Shown here: positions 54,775-64,000 of the stretch, piece by piece
Numbering within the stretch: the stretch's first letter is position 1
Layout of the letters: every line of letters starts with the position of its first letter
NCBI RefSeq assembly: GCF_028446585.1
Contig: NZ_JAPFQL010000021.1
Location: forward strand, 1 to 64,000
Source of the DNA: Intrasporangium calvum
GTDB lineage: Bacteria; Actinomycetota; Actinomycetes; Actinomycetales; Dermatophilaceae
Length of the DNA stretch: 64,000 nt
Direction: 5' to 3'
The notes under the pieces: model-generated
What the model was told of the DNA's origin: nothing
Databases searched by the model: none
The model's input: only the letters and a program-made list of their open reading frames with translations
Made by a program: the position numbers and the translations under genes

Positions 54775-56076
54775 TCAGTCGCAGTCGACCAGGCCGAGCT
54801 CGGCCTTCAGGGCCACGACGCGGGTGGCTGCGGCGGTCACCTTGGCCGTGAAGTCGCGGTCCGCGCCCATCCGGGCCGTGAGGGCCCGGTGCATCGCCGG
54901 CACGGTGTCCGGCCGGGCGGTCAGGACGATGTCCCCGCCGGCCCCGACAAAGCGGGTGGCCCGCTGTCCCACCGGCGTGGCGGCCACCGACTTGGCCGCG
55001 CCCACGTCGTCGGTGATGACCACCCCCTGATAGCCCAGGCGCTTGCGCAGCAGGTCCGTGACGATGCGGCGGGAGAAGAGCGCCTGCACGCCCGGGTCGA
55101 TCCGGCTGTAGATCGCCGAGCCCACCATGACGAGGTCGGTGCCAGCCGCGACCCCGCCCGCGAAGGGCCGGAGGAACGGGTCGGTCCGGCTCGTCGTCCG
55201 GTCGACGATGCCTTCCGCCGTCAGGTCCGTGTTGCCCCTGATCCGGCCGATCCCCGGGAAGTGCTTGGTCGCCGTGGCGACCTCGCCCTCGTGCATGCCC
55301 TTGATGAAGGCGGCGACGCTCCGGGCCACCACGCGGGGATCGGAAGAGAACTGCCGATCCCACTGGCCGATGGGGTCGTTGGCGGGGCCGATGCTCGTCG
55401 GGACGGTGTCGGCGACCGGCGCGAGATTGACGTTGATCCCGGCGGCGCGCAGCTCGTCGGCCCATCGCGAGGCGCGCCGCCTGAGCTCGGCGGGGGACCA
55501 GGTGCCCTGCTCGAGGGCCGTGGGGATCCGGGTGAAGCCGTCCCCGCGCAACTGCTGGACCCGTCCGCCCTCCTGGTCCGCAGCCAGGAGAAGGCCCGGC
55601 GCGCCGCCCGGACGGTCGGGCAGGGAGCTGAGGTGGCGGGTCGCCGCGCGCACGTCGTCCCGGCCGCTCGTCCAGCCGCCGAGGAGGATGACGCCACCGA
55701 GATGGCGCCCCCGGATGAGCCGGTCCAGGCTGGTCCGACGCGCGTTGGCGTCCAGGCCGACCACGAGGAGCTGGCCCGCCCGCTCTGCGGTGCTCAGGCC
55801 CCGGACGACCGCTTTCGCGCACTCCTCGGGAGTGGGCTCCTCGCGCGGCGGGGCGGCAGGAGGCGCGGCGGTGGTCGGGGCTGAGGTCGGCTGCGACGTC
55901 GAGGCGCTGGTTCCCGCCCCACTGGGGGTGCCGACCGTCCCCGCGCTGCTGGCTCGCGCCGCCGACGGCGACGAGCCCACCCCGCTCGTGCAGGAGGCTG
56001 ACAGCGTCGTCACGGCGACGACGAGGGCGACGGCAGTCGAGCGGCGGGCACGGTCGGGGGGCAGGGTCACGAACAC
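54775..56076 (-). CDS. GH3-family glycoside hydrolase (NagZ-like), probable lipoprotein
   Basis: 434 codons. A signal peptide ends at LSAS-C, an imperfect lipobox, followed by a ~60-residue Ser/Thr/Ala/Pro linker and a GH3 barrel (LLLAADQEGGRVQQL; GINVNLAPVADT; TATKHFPGIGRIRGNTDL; GVVITDDVGA). The nucleophile is expected in the last motif. Canonical NagZ enzymes have KHFPGHG followed by DSH, the acid/base loop; here both His are absent and GNTD stands instead, so substrate or mechanism may differ. The GTG start follows a leaderless-type TACGGT box. Confidence 0.86.
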   Translation of the reverse strand: MFVTLPPDRARRSTAVALVVAVTTLSASCTSGVGSSPSAARASSAGTVGTPSGAGTSASTSQPTSAPTTAAPPAAPPREEPTPEECAKAVVRGLSTAERAGQLLVVGLDANARRTSLDRLIRGRHLGGVILLGGWTSGRDDVRAATRHLSSLPDRPGGAPGLLLAADQEGGRVQQLRGDGFTRIPTALEQGTWSPAELRRRASRWADELRAAGINVNLAPVADTVPTSIGPANDPIGQWDRQFSSDPRVVARSVAAFIKGMHEGEVATATKHFPGIGRIRGNTDLTAEGIVDRTTSRTDPFLRPFAGGVAAGTDLVMVGSAIYSRIDPGVQALFSRRIVTDLLRKRLGYQGVVITDDVGAAKSVAATPVGQRATRFVGAGGDIVLTARPDTVPAMHRALTARMGADRDFTAKVTAAATRVVALKAELGLVDCD

Positions 56077-56082
56077 CCAAGG

Positions 56083-56088
56083 ACCGTA
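56083..56088 (-). promoter_or_regulatory. -10 element TACGGT of a leaderless-type promoter (GH3 gene)
   Basis: TACGGT on the minus strand ends 6 bases before the GTG at 56076. Confidence 0.45.
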
Positions 56089-56159
56089 CCCACGATGCCT
56101 GAGCCGCTGCTGTGTCCCGATCGGGCGCGAGCCGGGCCCGTGCTGTCCGGCCCGGGCGA

Positions 56160-56165
56160 TACGTT
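56160..56165 (+). promoter_or_regulatory. -10 element TACGTT of a leaderless-type promoter (nucleoside hydrolase gene)
   Basis: TACGTT ends 7 bases before the GTG at 56173, which supports that codon over the earlier in-frame ATG. Confidence 0.45.
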
Positions 56166-56172
56166 GCACGGT

Positions 56173-57162
56173 GTGACCCGTGAGCCCACGCCCATCGTCC
56201 TCGACGTCGACACTGGGGTCGACGACGCCTGCGCCCTCCTGCTGGCCGCCACGCACCCCGCGCTCGACCTCCGGGCGGTGACCTGCGTCGGTGGCAACGC
56301 GCCGGTTGATGACGTCGTCCGCAACACGCTGACCGTGCTCGACGCGGTCGGGCGCTCGGACGTGCCGGTGGCCCGCGGAGCCAATCGACCCCTGCTCGAG
56401 CACCCGCGGGATGCCCGCCACGTCCATGGCAACGACGGGATGGGTGACCTCGGCTGGCCGGCGCCGACCCTCCGGCCGGACGAGCGTCACGCGGTCGAGC
56501 TGCTCCGGGACGTCTGCCTGGCCGCAGCGGCGGCCGGCGAGCGGATCACCATCGTCCCGACCGCCCCGATGACCAACATCGCGTTGTTGCTGCGGACCTA
56601 CCCCGACGTGGCCGCCGGCATCGCGCAGATCATCTTCATGGGCGGCGCCGCCCATGTCGGCAACGCCACGGCCTCTGCGGAGTTCAACGTCTTCCACGAC
56701 CCCGAGGCAGCAGCGATCGCCCTCGACGCCGCAGCCGACCTGTCGATCCCCGTCACGATGTATGGCCTCGACGTCTTCTACGACCCGGTGGTGAGCCGGG
56801 AGCAGGCCGCCGAGCTCGTGGCGGTGGGTGGCCGGACGGGCGCAGAGCTCGCTGGGCGTCTGATCGACTTCCAGTGTCACCGGTTCGGGCGGGACGCCGC
56901 GACGATCGGCGACGCGGGCGCGGTCTGTGCCGTCATCGAGCCCGAGGCGCTGACGACGCAGGTGCTGCCGATCCGGGTCGAGCTCGCGGGCCACTGGTCC
57001 CGGGGCCGGACCATCGTCGACCGTCGCGACTGGAGCGGCGACCTCTCGCACGACCCGCACGGCGAGTCGTCGGTGCGCGTCCGGGTCGCGCTCGGCGTCG
57101 ACCACGAGCGCTACTCAGCGCTCTGGCTCGAGACCATCCGGGCGCGGGCGGGCGCGCGCTGA
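56173..57162 (+). CDS. Nucleoside hydrolase (IU-NH family)
   Basis: 329 residues. The Ca-binding Asp cluster is in VLDVDTGVDDACAL, with NVFHDPEAAAIAL downstream. It hydrolyses ribonucleosides to base and ribose. The GTG start is supported by the upstream -10 box. The ATG of ribokinase overlaps its stop by one base, so ribose released here is likely phosphorylated by the next enzyme: a two-gene nucleoside salvage operon. Confidence 0.92.
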   Translation: MTREPTPIVLDVDTGVDDACALLLAATHPALDLRAVTCVGGNAPVDDVVRNTLTVLDAVGRSDVPVARGANRPLLEHPRDARHVHGNDGMGDLGWPAPTLRPDERHAVELLRDVCLAAAAAGERITIVPTAPMTNIALLLRTYPDVAAGIAQIIFMGGAAHVGNATASAEFNVFHDPEAAAIALDAAADLSIPVTMYGLDVFYDPVVSREQAAELVAVGGRTGAELAGRLIDFQCHRFGRDAATIGDAGAVCAVIEPEALTTQVLPIRVELAGHWSRGRTIVDRRDWSGDLSHDPHGESSVRVRVALGVDHERYSALWLETIRARAGAR

Positions 57163-57986
57163 TGGGCCGCGTCGCCGTCCTCGGCTCCCTCAACGTCGAC
57201 ATCGTCACGCGCGTCACCCGGCTCCCGCGACCCGGCGAGACGGTCCTCGGTGAGTCAGCGGGCCGCTTCGCCGGGGGCAAGGGCGGCAACCAGGCCATGG
57301 CCGCCCGCCGCGCCGGCGCCGAGGTCGTCATGATCGGCCGGGTCGGTGCCGACGACGCGGGTGCCGCCTACGTCGAGCGGCTGCGCCGGCACGGGATTCG
57401 CGCCGAGGTCCCGGCCTGCCAGGACGCGCCGACGGGGACGGCCTACATCACCGTGGACGGCGAGGGCGAGAACTCCATCATCGTCGTCCCGGGCGCGAAC
57501 GAGATGGTGGAGGACGCCTCGGTCACGGCCGCCGGACTCGGCGCCGGAGACGTCCTGCTCTGCTCGCTCGAGGTGCCGCCCCAGACCGTCGCCCGAGCCG
57601 CCTCGGCCGCCAACCGTGCCGGTGCCCGGGTCGTCATCAACCTCGCCCCCTACGGGCGGCTGCCGCACCATGTCATCGCCCTCGCCGACCCCCTCGTCGT
57701 CAACGAGTCCGAGATGCGCCAGCTCGCCGACTCCGACCTCATCCCCAGCTCACTGCTCGTGACCTTCGGGGCAGCGGGGGCCAGGTGGGACGGGGAGGAG
57801 GTGAGCGGCATACCCCTCGACGACGCGGACGTCGTCGACTCGGTGGGTGCCGGGGACGCCTTCTGCGGAGCCCTTGCGGCTGCTCTCGCGAAGGGTGCCA
57901 CTCGTGCGGAGGCGCTCGACGCGGCCAACCGGGCGGGCGCGGAGGCTGTCACCTGGGCCGGAGCGCAACCCGACGCGGCGCTCTGA
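57162..57986 (+). CDS. rbsK: Ribokinase
   Basis: 274 residues of the PfkB family. The substrate-binding N-terminus is VLGSLNVDIVTRV, with FAGGKGGNQAMAARRAG; the C-terminal catalytic motif is DSVGAGDAFCGAL, where the Asp is the base. It phosphorylates ribose, presumably released by the upstream nucleoside hydrolase. A repeat core lies at 57804, read as SGIP. Confidence 0.93.
   Translation: MGRVAVLGSLNVDIVTRVTRLPRPGETVLGESAGRFAGGKGGNQAMAARRAGAEVVMIGRVGADDAGAAYVERLRRHGIRAEVPACQDAPTGTAYITVDGEGENSIIVVPGANEMVEDASVTAAGLGAGDVLLCSLEVPPQTVARAASAANRAGARVVINLAPYGRLPHHVIALADPLVVNESEMRQLADSDLIPSSLLVTFGAAGARWDGEEVSGIPLDDADVVDSVGAGDAFCGALAAALAKGATRAEALDAANRAGAEAVTWAGAQPDAAL
57801..57813 (-). repeat. GTATGCCGCT-family dispersed repeat, copy 19 (inside ribokinase)
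   Basis: GTGAGCGGCATAC; the exact 10-base core with little extended match. Confidence 0.6.
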
Positions 57987-59225
57987 TCAGGCGGGTGAGA
58001 CGACCAGGGCGACCTGGGTGCCGGCCACGCGGGTGACGACCAGGGTCGCCTCCGAGCCGCCCTTGCCGCGTGCCGTCATCTTCAGCTGGCGCCGCAGCAG
58101 GTCGGCATCGAGCGTGACACCGCGCTTCTTGATCGTCACGCGGTCGTGGCCGTGGTCGCGCAACCAGCGCGAGAGCGCCTTCGTGGACAGCGGCATCGCC
58201 TCGACGACGTGGTAGCGCCGGGCCCACGCGATGTCGTATGCCGCTGGGCTCGTCACGTAGCCGACGCCGGCTCCCAGCTCGGTGCCGTCCACTGCGGCGA
58301 CCAGGGCCCCGGTGAGGCCGGCCCGGATGACGGCGCGATCCGGCTCGTAGAGCCACTCGCCGATGCCGGTGATCGCAGACAGGGGCGGCTCGCCGTCGGC
58401 AGGGGCGGCGTCCGCCTCGGTGACGACGTGCGTGGCGGCGGGAGAGCAGACGGCCGCCGTGCGCCCCGGCTGGGCGGCGAGCGGACCCCACCAGACGACG
58501 CACTCGAGGACTTCACCGTGCCAGGAGCTCCACTGGGCCTCGGCTCCCGAGGGAATGGCGGCGTGGGGGAAGGCGGGCGACAGCTTGGCCCCAGCGGCCG
58601 GCGCCTGCGCGGCGAAGGCCTGGACCTGCTGCCACGACGGCGAGATGGCATCGAGCGAGAAGATCCGCCTGGCGCGGCCGCGCACGTCGGCCACCCCCTC
58701 GACCCGGCGCGCGGGATCGAGCCAGACGCCGAGGTGCCGGGCGGCCTCGCCGAGCGGAAGCCGGACGTCCTCGGCTCGCGCGCAGGTGACGCGGGCCGAG
58801 GGCCAGTGGCGCAGGTTGGTCGCGGCGACGCGGGCCGTCGCTGCGTCGGCATCCACAGCGCGGACGAGCAGGTCGAGGCCGGCAAAGGCCATCGCGTCGG
58901 ACCCGATGCCGCAGCCGAGGTCGTACACCTCGCGCACGTCCGCCGCCGCGAACCGGTGCGCGTGCCGGGCGGCGAGCGAGAGCCTGGTGGCCTGCTCGAG
59001 GCCGTCCGGGGTGAAGAGCATGCCGGCCGCGAAGTCCCCGAACTTGTCGGCCGCGCGCGCCCGGAGCCGGGACTGCGCCATCGCCGCAGCGACGAGGTCC
59101 GGGTCGAAGGCGGTGCGCAGCTTCTCCTGGAGCTGCAGCGCCGTGGACTCGTCGTAAGGCGGCAACGACTGCAGCAGTGCCCAGCCCTCTCCCGTCGCGA
59201 GCCGGTCCACCATCGCCGCATCCAT
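57987..59225 (-). CDS. Class I SAM-dependent methyltransferase with THUMP-like domain
   Basis: About 412 residues. A SAM-binding motif is in VYDLGCGIGSDAMAF, with LDPARR downstream, and the C-terminus has a THUMP-like region (ALSRWLRDHGHDRVTIKKRG). It is probably an RNA methyltransferase, but the target is not known. The ATG at 59225 has GAGAGG nine bases upstream; 59234 is an alternative. A nearly full repeat copy at 58236 is read in frame as SPAAYD. It converges on ribokinase with no gap and is divergent from groES. Confidence 0.87.
   Translation of the reverse strand: MDAAMVDRLATGEGWALLQSLPPYDESTALQLQEKLRTAFDPDLVAAAMAQSRLRARAADKFGDFAAGMLFTPDGLEQATRLSLAARHAHRFAAADVREVYDLGCGIGSDAMAFAGLDLLVRAVDADAATARVAATNLRHWPSARVTCARAEDVRLPLGEAARHLGVWLDPARRVEGVADVRGRARRIFSLDAISPSWQQVQAFAAQAPAAGAKLSPAFPHAAIPSGAEAQWSSWHGEVLECVVWWGPLAAQPGRTAAVCSPAATHVVTEADAAPADGEPPLSAITGIGEWLYEPDRAVIRAGLTGALVAAVDGTELGAGVGYVTSPAAYDIAWARRYHVVEAMPLSTKALSRWLRDHGHDRVTIKKRGVTLDADLLRRQLKMTARGKGGSEATLVVTRVAGTQVALVVSPA
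58236..58253 (+). repeat. GTATGCCGCT-family dispersed repeat, copy 20 (inside methyltransferase)
   Basis: GTATGCCGCTGGGCTCGT, a near-complete consensus copy in coding sequence. Confidence 0.82.
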
Positions 59226-59329
59226 GCGCGCCATCCTCTCGCACGGCCCGGTCAGGGGTCGGCGGGGTCGCCAGATGGGGACCGTGGTCCGCGAGTGGCG
59301 GGGCGCCAAGAGCTCGGTCAGCCCGTCTG

Positions 59330-59356
59330 TTGGCACTCGACTTGACCGAGTGCTAA
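59330..59356 (+). promoter_or_regulatory. CIRCE operator 1 (HrcA site) of groESL
   Basis: TTGGCACTC-N9-GAGTGCTAA matches the CIRCE consensus with one mismatch. It overlaps the -35 box, so HrcA bound here would block transcription until heat stress. Confidence 0.95.
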
Positions 59357-59370
59357 CTGAAACCTAGATT
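59342..59370 (+). promoter_or_regulatory. Housekeeping promoter of groESL
   Basis: -35 TTGACC (59342-59347) and -10 TAGATT (59365-59370) with a 17-bp spacer, embedded between the two CIRCE sites. Confidence 0.88.
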
Positions 59371-59378
59371 TCTGCTTG

Positions 59379-59405
59379 TTGGCACTCTCACCTCGAAAGT
59401 GCCAG
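59379..59405 (+). promoter_or_regulatory. CIRCE operator 2 of groESL
   Basis: TTGGCACTC-N9-AAGTGCCAG, a second, less perfect CIRCE copy just downstream of the -10 box. Confidence 0.85.
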
Positions 59406-59512
59406 TTCTCTCCCCGCGAGAACGGTCGACCCCCGCGACGGCGGCCGCCTCATGGAGATCAAGAACGCATCCAGACTCGAACAATCGACATCCCGAAGGG
59501 AAGGTCACCACC

Positions 59513-59809
<297 letters not shown>

Positions 59810-59833
59810 GCGACCACCAGCAGCACCAGCTTT

Positions 59834-61539
<1,706 letters not shown>

Positions 61540-61551
61540 TCACCCCGTAGT

Positions 61552-61586
61552 GAAAGGGCCACCCTCCTCGTGAGGGTGGCCCTTTC
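61552..61586 (+). terminator. groEL terminator hairpin
   Basis: GAAAGGGCCACCCTC and GAGGGTGGCCCTTTC, a perfect 15-bp stem with a 5-base loop, ending in TTTC just after groEL. Confidence 0.92.
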
Positions 61587-61606
61587 GCGTTCGCCGACAG
61601 CGGGAG

Positions 61607-61650
61607 GTATGCCGCTCAGCTGGGTCGCGCGACCGAGCTCAGCGGCATAC
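61607..61650. terminator. 44-bp palindrome made of two inverted dispersed repeats (copies 21 and 22)
   Basis: GTATGCCGCT at 61607 and AGCGGCATAC at 61641 are the ends of a palindrome whose centre GGTCGCGCGACC also pairs; only two of 22 pairs mismatch. It separates convergent groEL and whiD and ends 18 bp from the whiD stop. Confidence 0.88.
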
Positions 61651-61653
61651 GGG
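61635..61653 (-). repeat. GTATGCCGCT-family dispersed repeat, copy 22
   Basis: GAGCTCAGCGGCATACGGG, the right half of the palindrome; copy 21 is the left half (GTATGCCGCTCAGC, 61607-61620). Confidence 0.9.
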
Positions 61654-61667
61654 CTGGGTCGGGCGGG

Positions 61668-61967
61668 TCAGGAGGCGGTGGCGATGCTGCGGACGGGACC
61701 GTCGTAGAGCAGCTCGCGCTCGGTCTCGCTGAGGCCGCCCCAGACGCCGTAGGGCTCGCGGACCTGGAGTGCATGACTGCGGCACTCGGCCAGGACGGGG
61801 CAGGCGGCACAGACCGCCTTTGCAGCGGCGTCACGGTTGCGTCGTCTGGGACCGCGCTCGCCCTCGGGGTGGAAGAACACCTCGGGGCTCACGCCCCGGC
61901 ACGCCCCCTCGAGCTGCCAGTCCCAGAGATCCGCCACCGGACCCGGGAGGCGGGTGATCTCGGCCAT
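61668..61967 (-). CDS. whiD: WhiB-family iron-sulfur regulator, WhiD/WhiB3 type
   Basis: 99 residues. Four Cys ligands for a 4Fe-4S cluster lie in EGACRGV, AVCAACPVLAECR. The G(V/I)WGG turn is YGVWGGLSETERE. The N-terminus (RLPGPVADLWDWQL, then FFHPEGERG) matches WhiD of Streptomyces and WhiB3 of Mycobacterium, and the locus groES-groEL1-whiB-sigD is also the same. It senses redox or NO and binds the principal sigma factor. Confidence 0.92.
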   Translation of the reverse strand: MAEITRLPGPVADLWDWQLEGACRGVSPEVFFHPEGERGPRRRNRDAAAKAVCAACPVLAECRSHALQVREPYGVWGGLSETERELLYDGPVRSIATAS

Positions 61968-62273
61968 GGTTGTGGTCGTCCTCGTCTTTAGTCAGGCGGC
62001 AGTGGCTCTGCCGATGCGGCCGCTTCAGGCGCCGTCGGTTGAAACTAACTGGGGCCTTGGTCTCGATTGAAGGCCTGAAGTTTCAAGACTTGTTCAAGAA
62101 ATCCCCTTGAGATGACAGGTCTTTGCCGCCCCACGACGAGGTGACCGCACGTAAGATGTGAGGACGCAGCCCGGAGTCCTGGTGGGTGGGGCCCCGCTGT
62201 GGAGAGGTCGGGGGTTTCGCAACCGATGGGATTCATGCGGACCTCGCGGTCCGGAGTAACGCGACGCGCGGGT
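61968..62273. promoter_or_regulatory. Divergent whiD/sigD regulatory region
   Basis: About 300 bp without a supported gene. It contains a locally AT-richer tract at 62075-62105 with the direct repeat TTTCAAGACTTGTTCAAG, and a possible -10 box TAAGAT at 62152 for the sigma gene. No dispersed repeat copies occur here. Confidence 0.4.
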
Positions 62274-62858
62274 ATGGCGATGGAGGGTGTGGACACTCCC
62301 ACATCCCTCGGCGAGCTCGCGTCCCGGGCAGCGATCGACGCCGTCGCACGTGAAGAGCTGCTGCGACGGGTGCGCGACCTCGCGGTGCGGTACGCCCGTG
62401 TCCGGCTCGGCCGCTTCGGGGCCGAGGACCTTGCCCAGGACGTCGCTCAGGAGGTGTGCATGGCCGTGCTGACCGCCCTGCCCACGTACGAGGAGCGCGG
62501 CCTGCCCTTCGAGGCCTTCGTCTACCGCATCACCTCCCGCAAGCTCGCGGACGTGCAGCGCGCGGCGATGCGCGGCCCGACCCCAGTGGAGGAGCTGCCC
62601 GACCAGGTCGACGAGAGCCCGACCCCTGAGGCGACCGCCGTGCTCCGGGACGAGGCGGCTGTGGCGCTCTCACTGATGCACGGGCTGCCCGAGGCGCAAC
62701 GAGAGATCCTCATCCTGCGTGTCGCGGTCGGCCTGACCACCGACGAGACCGCCGACGCACTGGGCATGACGACCGGTGCCGTGCGCGTCGCCCAGCACCG
62801 CGCCCTCGGCCGGCTGCGGACCCTGATGGTTGAGCGGAAGGCAGGTGACGTGGCATGA
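62274..62858 (+). CDS. sigD: RNA polymerase sigma factor SigD/ShbA (ECF type)
   Basis: About 194 residues. Region 2 is visible ([40 protein letters not shown]), and region 4 is [20 protein letters not shown] followed by an HTH ([20 protein letters not shown]). Position next to groEL1-whiD and before an RsdA-like anti-sigma identifies it with M. tuberculosis SigD and Streptomyces ShbA, which drives the principal sigma gene hrdB. Several upstream in-frame starts exist (62199, 62226); 62274 is a judgement. Confidence 0.9.
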   Translation: MAMEGVDTPTSLGELASRAAIDAVAREELLRRVRDLAVRYARVRLGRFGAEDLAQDVAQEVCMAVLTALPTYEERGLPFEAFVYRITSRKLADVQRAAMRGPTPVEELPDQVDESPTPEATAVLRDEAAVALSLMHGLPEAQREILILRVAVGLTTDETADALGMTTGAVRVAQHRALGRLRTLMVERKAGDVA

Positions 62859-64000
62859 CCAAGCCGGTCCCGCTGAGCGACCTGGTCGCGGACGACCTGC
62901 TGATCGACCGTGCCGCTCGCCGGCTCACGCCCGGCGACGAGCCGGTCGAGCGGCTGCTCGCAGCCCTGGCCGCGCACGCCGACCACCCGTTGGGTCAGCC
63001 GCAGTCGCGGCGCCGCACCGGCCGCCGCCGCGCACTCTCCGCCTTGACCGCGCTCGCCGTGGGGGCCTCCGGCGCCGGCGTCGCCGCGGCCGTCACCGTC
63101 CCGGGCGGGCGGCCCTCCGCCGGACCTGCGTCCGTGGCACCGGCTCCGGAGGCGCCGCGAGCCGGGGCTGCGCTGGTCCGCGAGAAGCCTGGGCGGCTCC
63201 CGCTCCCTGGTCCGGAGAGCCGGCTGGGCGCACCCGCGCCGAAGGCCCTGATCGAGGAGCTGACGCCTGTCCTGCTGCCCGCACTCGTCCGGCGTGCCTC
63301 CGGCTCCGATGTGAGCCGGTCGCGTTGGATCGGTCTCTCGGTGACCCGGGCCCGCGTGATGGCCGGGCTCGAGGACCGTGGGCAGCCGCTGCAGCCGAGC
63401 ACCCCAGAGCTGGTGGTCCAGTCGGCGCCCGGCAACCCGTCGCCCCCGGGGCACGGGCACACCACTCCAACGCCCGCTCCCGGGCCGACGGCGGAGCGGA
63501 CCCCTGAGCCGGAGCCGAAGCGCGGTCGGGACGCGGAGCCGACCGACCGGGCCACGGCGGCACAGGCCCCCAAGGCAGAGGACCGGGGACCCAAGGCCCA
63601 CGGCAAGGCGCCTGAGCTCGGGCGCGGTGGCGCTCAGTCCCGTCCCGTCCCGGCGGCGCCGCCCGTCGAGGAGCGCCGCACACCGCCACGGGCCGAGCCC
63701 CAAGACGCATCGCCGCAGCGACCCGCCACCGACCAGCCGGCTACCCCAGCGGCAGTCGGGATCCCCGTCGTGGTTCCCGTCGAGGTCCCGGTCGAGGCTC
63801 CTGTCGAGAACCCTGCCGAGCCCCCCGCCGAACCCCCCGCCGATGGTGCCGAAGTCGTGGTCCCGCCCGACCCTCCGGCCGCACCGGCCGACCCCGGTGC
63901 CGAGTCCGGCGAGGCACCGGCGGAGACGTCACCCGCGGCTGCGGACCCGGCCGCTGAGCCCTCGGTTCCGGCGGCCCCGACACCGGAGGCTCCCTTGGAC
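62855..64000 (+). CDS. rsdA: Anti-sigma-D factor RsdA-like membrane protein (3' end outside window)
   Basis: 382 codons are open to the end of the window. The N-terminus ([20 protein letters not shown]) resembles the RsdA sigma-binding segment. One membrane helix follows at residues ~65-88 ([20 protein letters not shown]). The rest is an extracellular Pro/Ala/Glu-rich tail with PV-EVPVEAP-type repeats. It overlaps sigD by 4 bases. It would hold SigD at the membrane until proteolysis. Confidence 0.82.
   Translation, partial: MTKPVPLSDLVADDLLIDRAARRLTPGDEPVERLLAALAAHADHPLGQPQSRRRTGRRRALSALTALAVGASGAGVAAAVTVPGGRPSAGPASVAPAPEAPRAGAALVREKPGRLPLPGPESRLGAPAPKALIEELTPVLLPALVRRASGSDVSRSRWIGLSVTRARVMAGLEDRGQPLQPSTPELVVQSAPGNPSPPGHGHTTPTPAPGPTAERTPEPEPKRGRDAEPTDRATAAQAPKAEDRGPKAHGKAPELGRGGAQSRPVPAAPPVEERRTPPRAEPQDASPQRPATDQPATPAAVGIPVVVPVEVPVEAPVENPAEPPAEPPADGAEVVVPPDPPAAPADPGAESGEAPAETSPAAADPAAEPSVPAAPTPEAPLD

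Overview
The window comes from a high-GC actinobacterium. The evidence is direct: a mycothiol S-conjugate amidase (Mca), a WhiD/WhiB3-type regulator, a groES-groEL1-whiD-sigD-rsdA locus, DUF4307 and PspC-type envelope proteins, frequent GTG starts and leaderless-type promoters. A member of the Micrococcales (Intrasporangiaceae-like) is a reasonable guess, but the sequence alone does not prove it. I saw no rRNA, tRNA, insertion sequence, prophage or CRISPR array.

Layout. 0-5.3 kb (minus strand): a tightly coupled nitrate assimilation operon, narK-nasA-nasB. 5.5-10.3 kb: an alpha/beta hydrolase, then a PspC-domain histidine kinase/LuxR response regulator pair divergent from two envelope membrane proteins. 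10.4-13.3 kb: an M13 metallopeptidase, a GNAT acetyltransferase and an SRPBCC protein. 13.6-24.2 kb: one gene for a ~3,500-residue secreted protein whose last 40% is about fifty RTX-like calcium-binding repeats. 24.2-30.4 kb: a CynX-type transporter, then a lipid cluster (glpD and a TetR regulator, divergent from an alkyl-DHAP-synthase-like flavoprotein and a diacylglycerol kinase). 30.5-37.4 kb: a LysR regulator, a small protein, msrA, a phosphofructokinase with the residues of PPi-dependent enzymes, metB, an orphan MutL/GlmL ATPase and greA. 37.5-45.0 kb: DUF4307, mca, a TrhA-type membrane protein, a Z-isoprenyl transferase, a PhoH2 PIN-ATPase, a lysozyme-like wall hydrolase and coaA. 45.1-54.7 kb (plus strand): a conserved housekeeping run, glmS-acpS-nnrD-alr-hydrolase-tsaE-membrane protein-tsaB-rimI-tsaD, covering amino-sugar, lipid and D-alanine precursors and the t6A machinery. 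54.8-59.2 kb: a GH3 lipoprotein, a nucleoside hydrolase, ribokinase and a THUMP-like methyltransferase. 59.3-64 kb: HrcA/CIRCE-controlled groES-groEL1, then whiD, sigD and the start of rsdA, which runs off the window.

The most unusual property is not a gene. A short sequence with core GTATGCCGCT, usually extended to GTATGCCGCTGGGCTCGCTC, occurs 21 times exactly (plus one variant) in both orientations. By base composition about 0.1 copies would be expected. Copies lie between genes and inside genes, and two inverted pairs form perfect or near-perfect hairpins between convergent genes. This distribution resembles DNA-uptake sequences or REP/BIME elements. A second hairpin family, built on CACTCGAGTGGCCCCG, occurs at three loci, each followed within about 20-50 bp by a copy of the first element. 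At one locus the second family has been absorbed into the N-terminus of the nitrate reductase reading frame.
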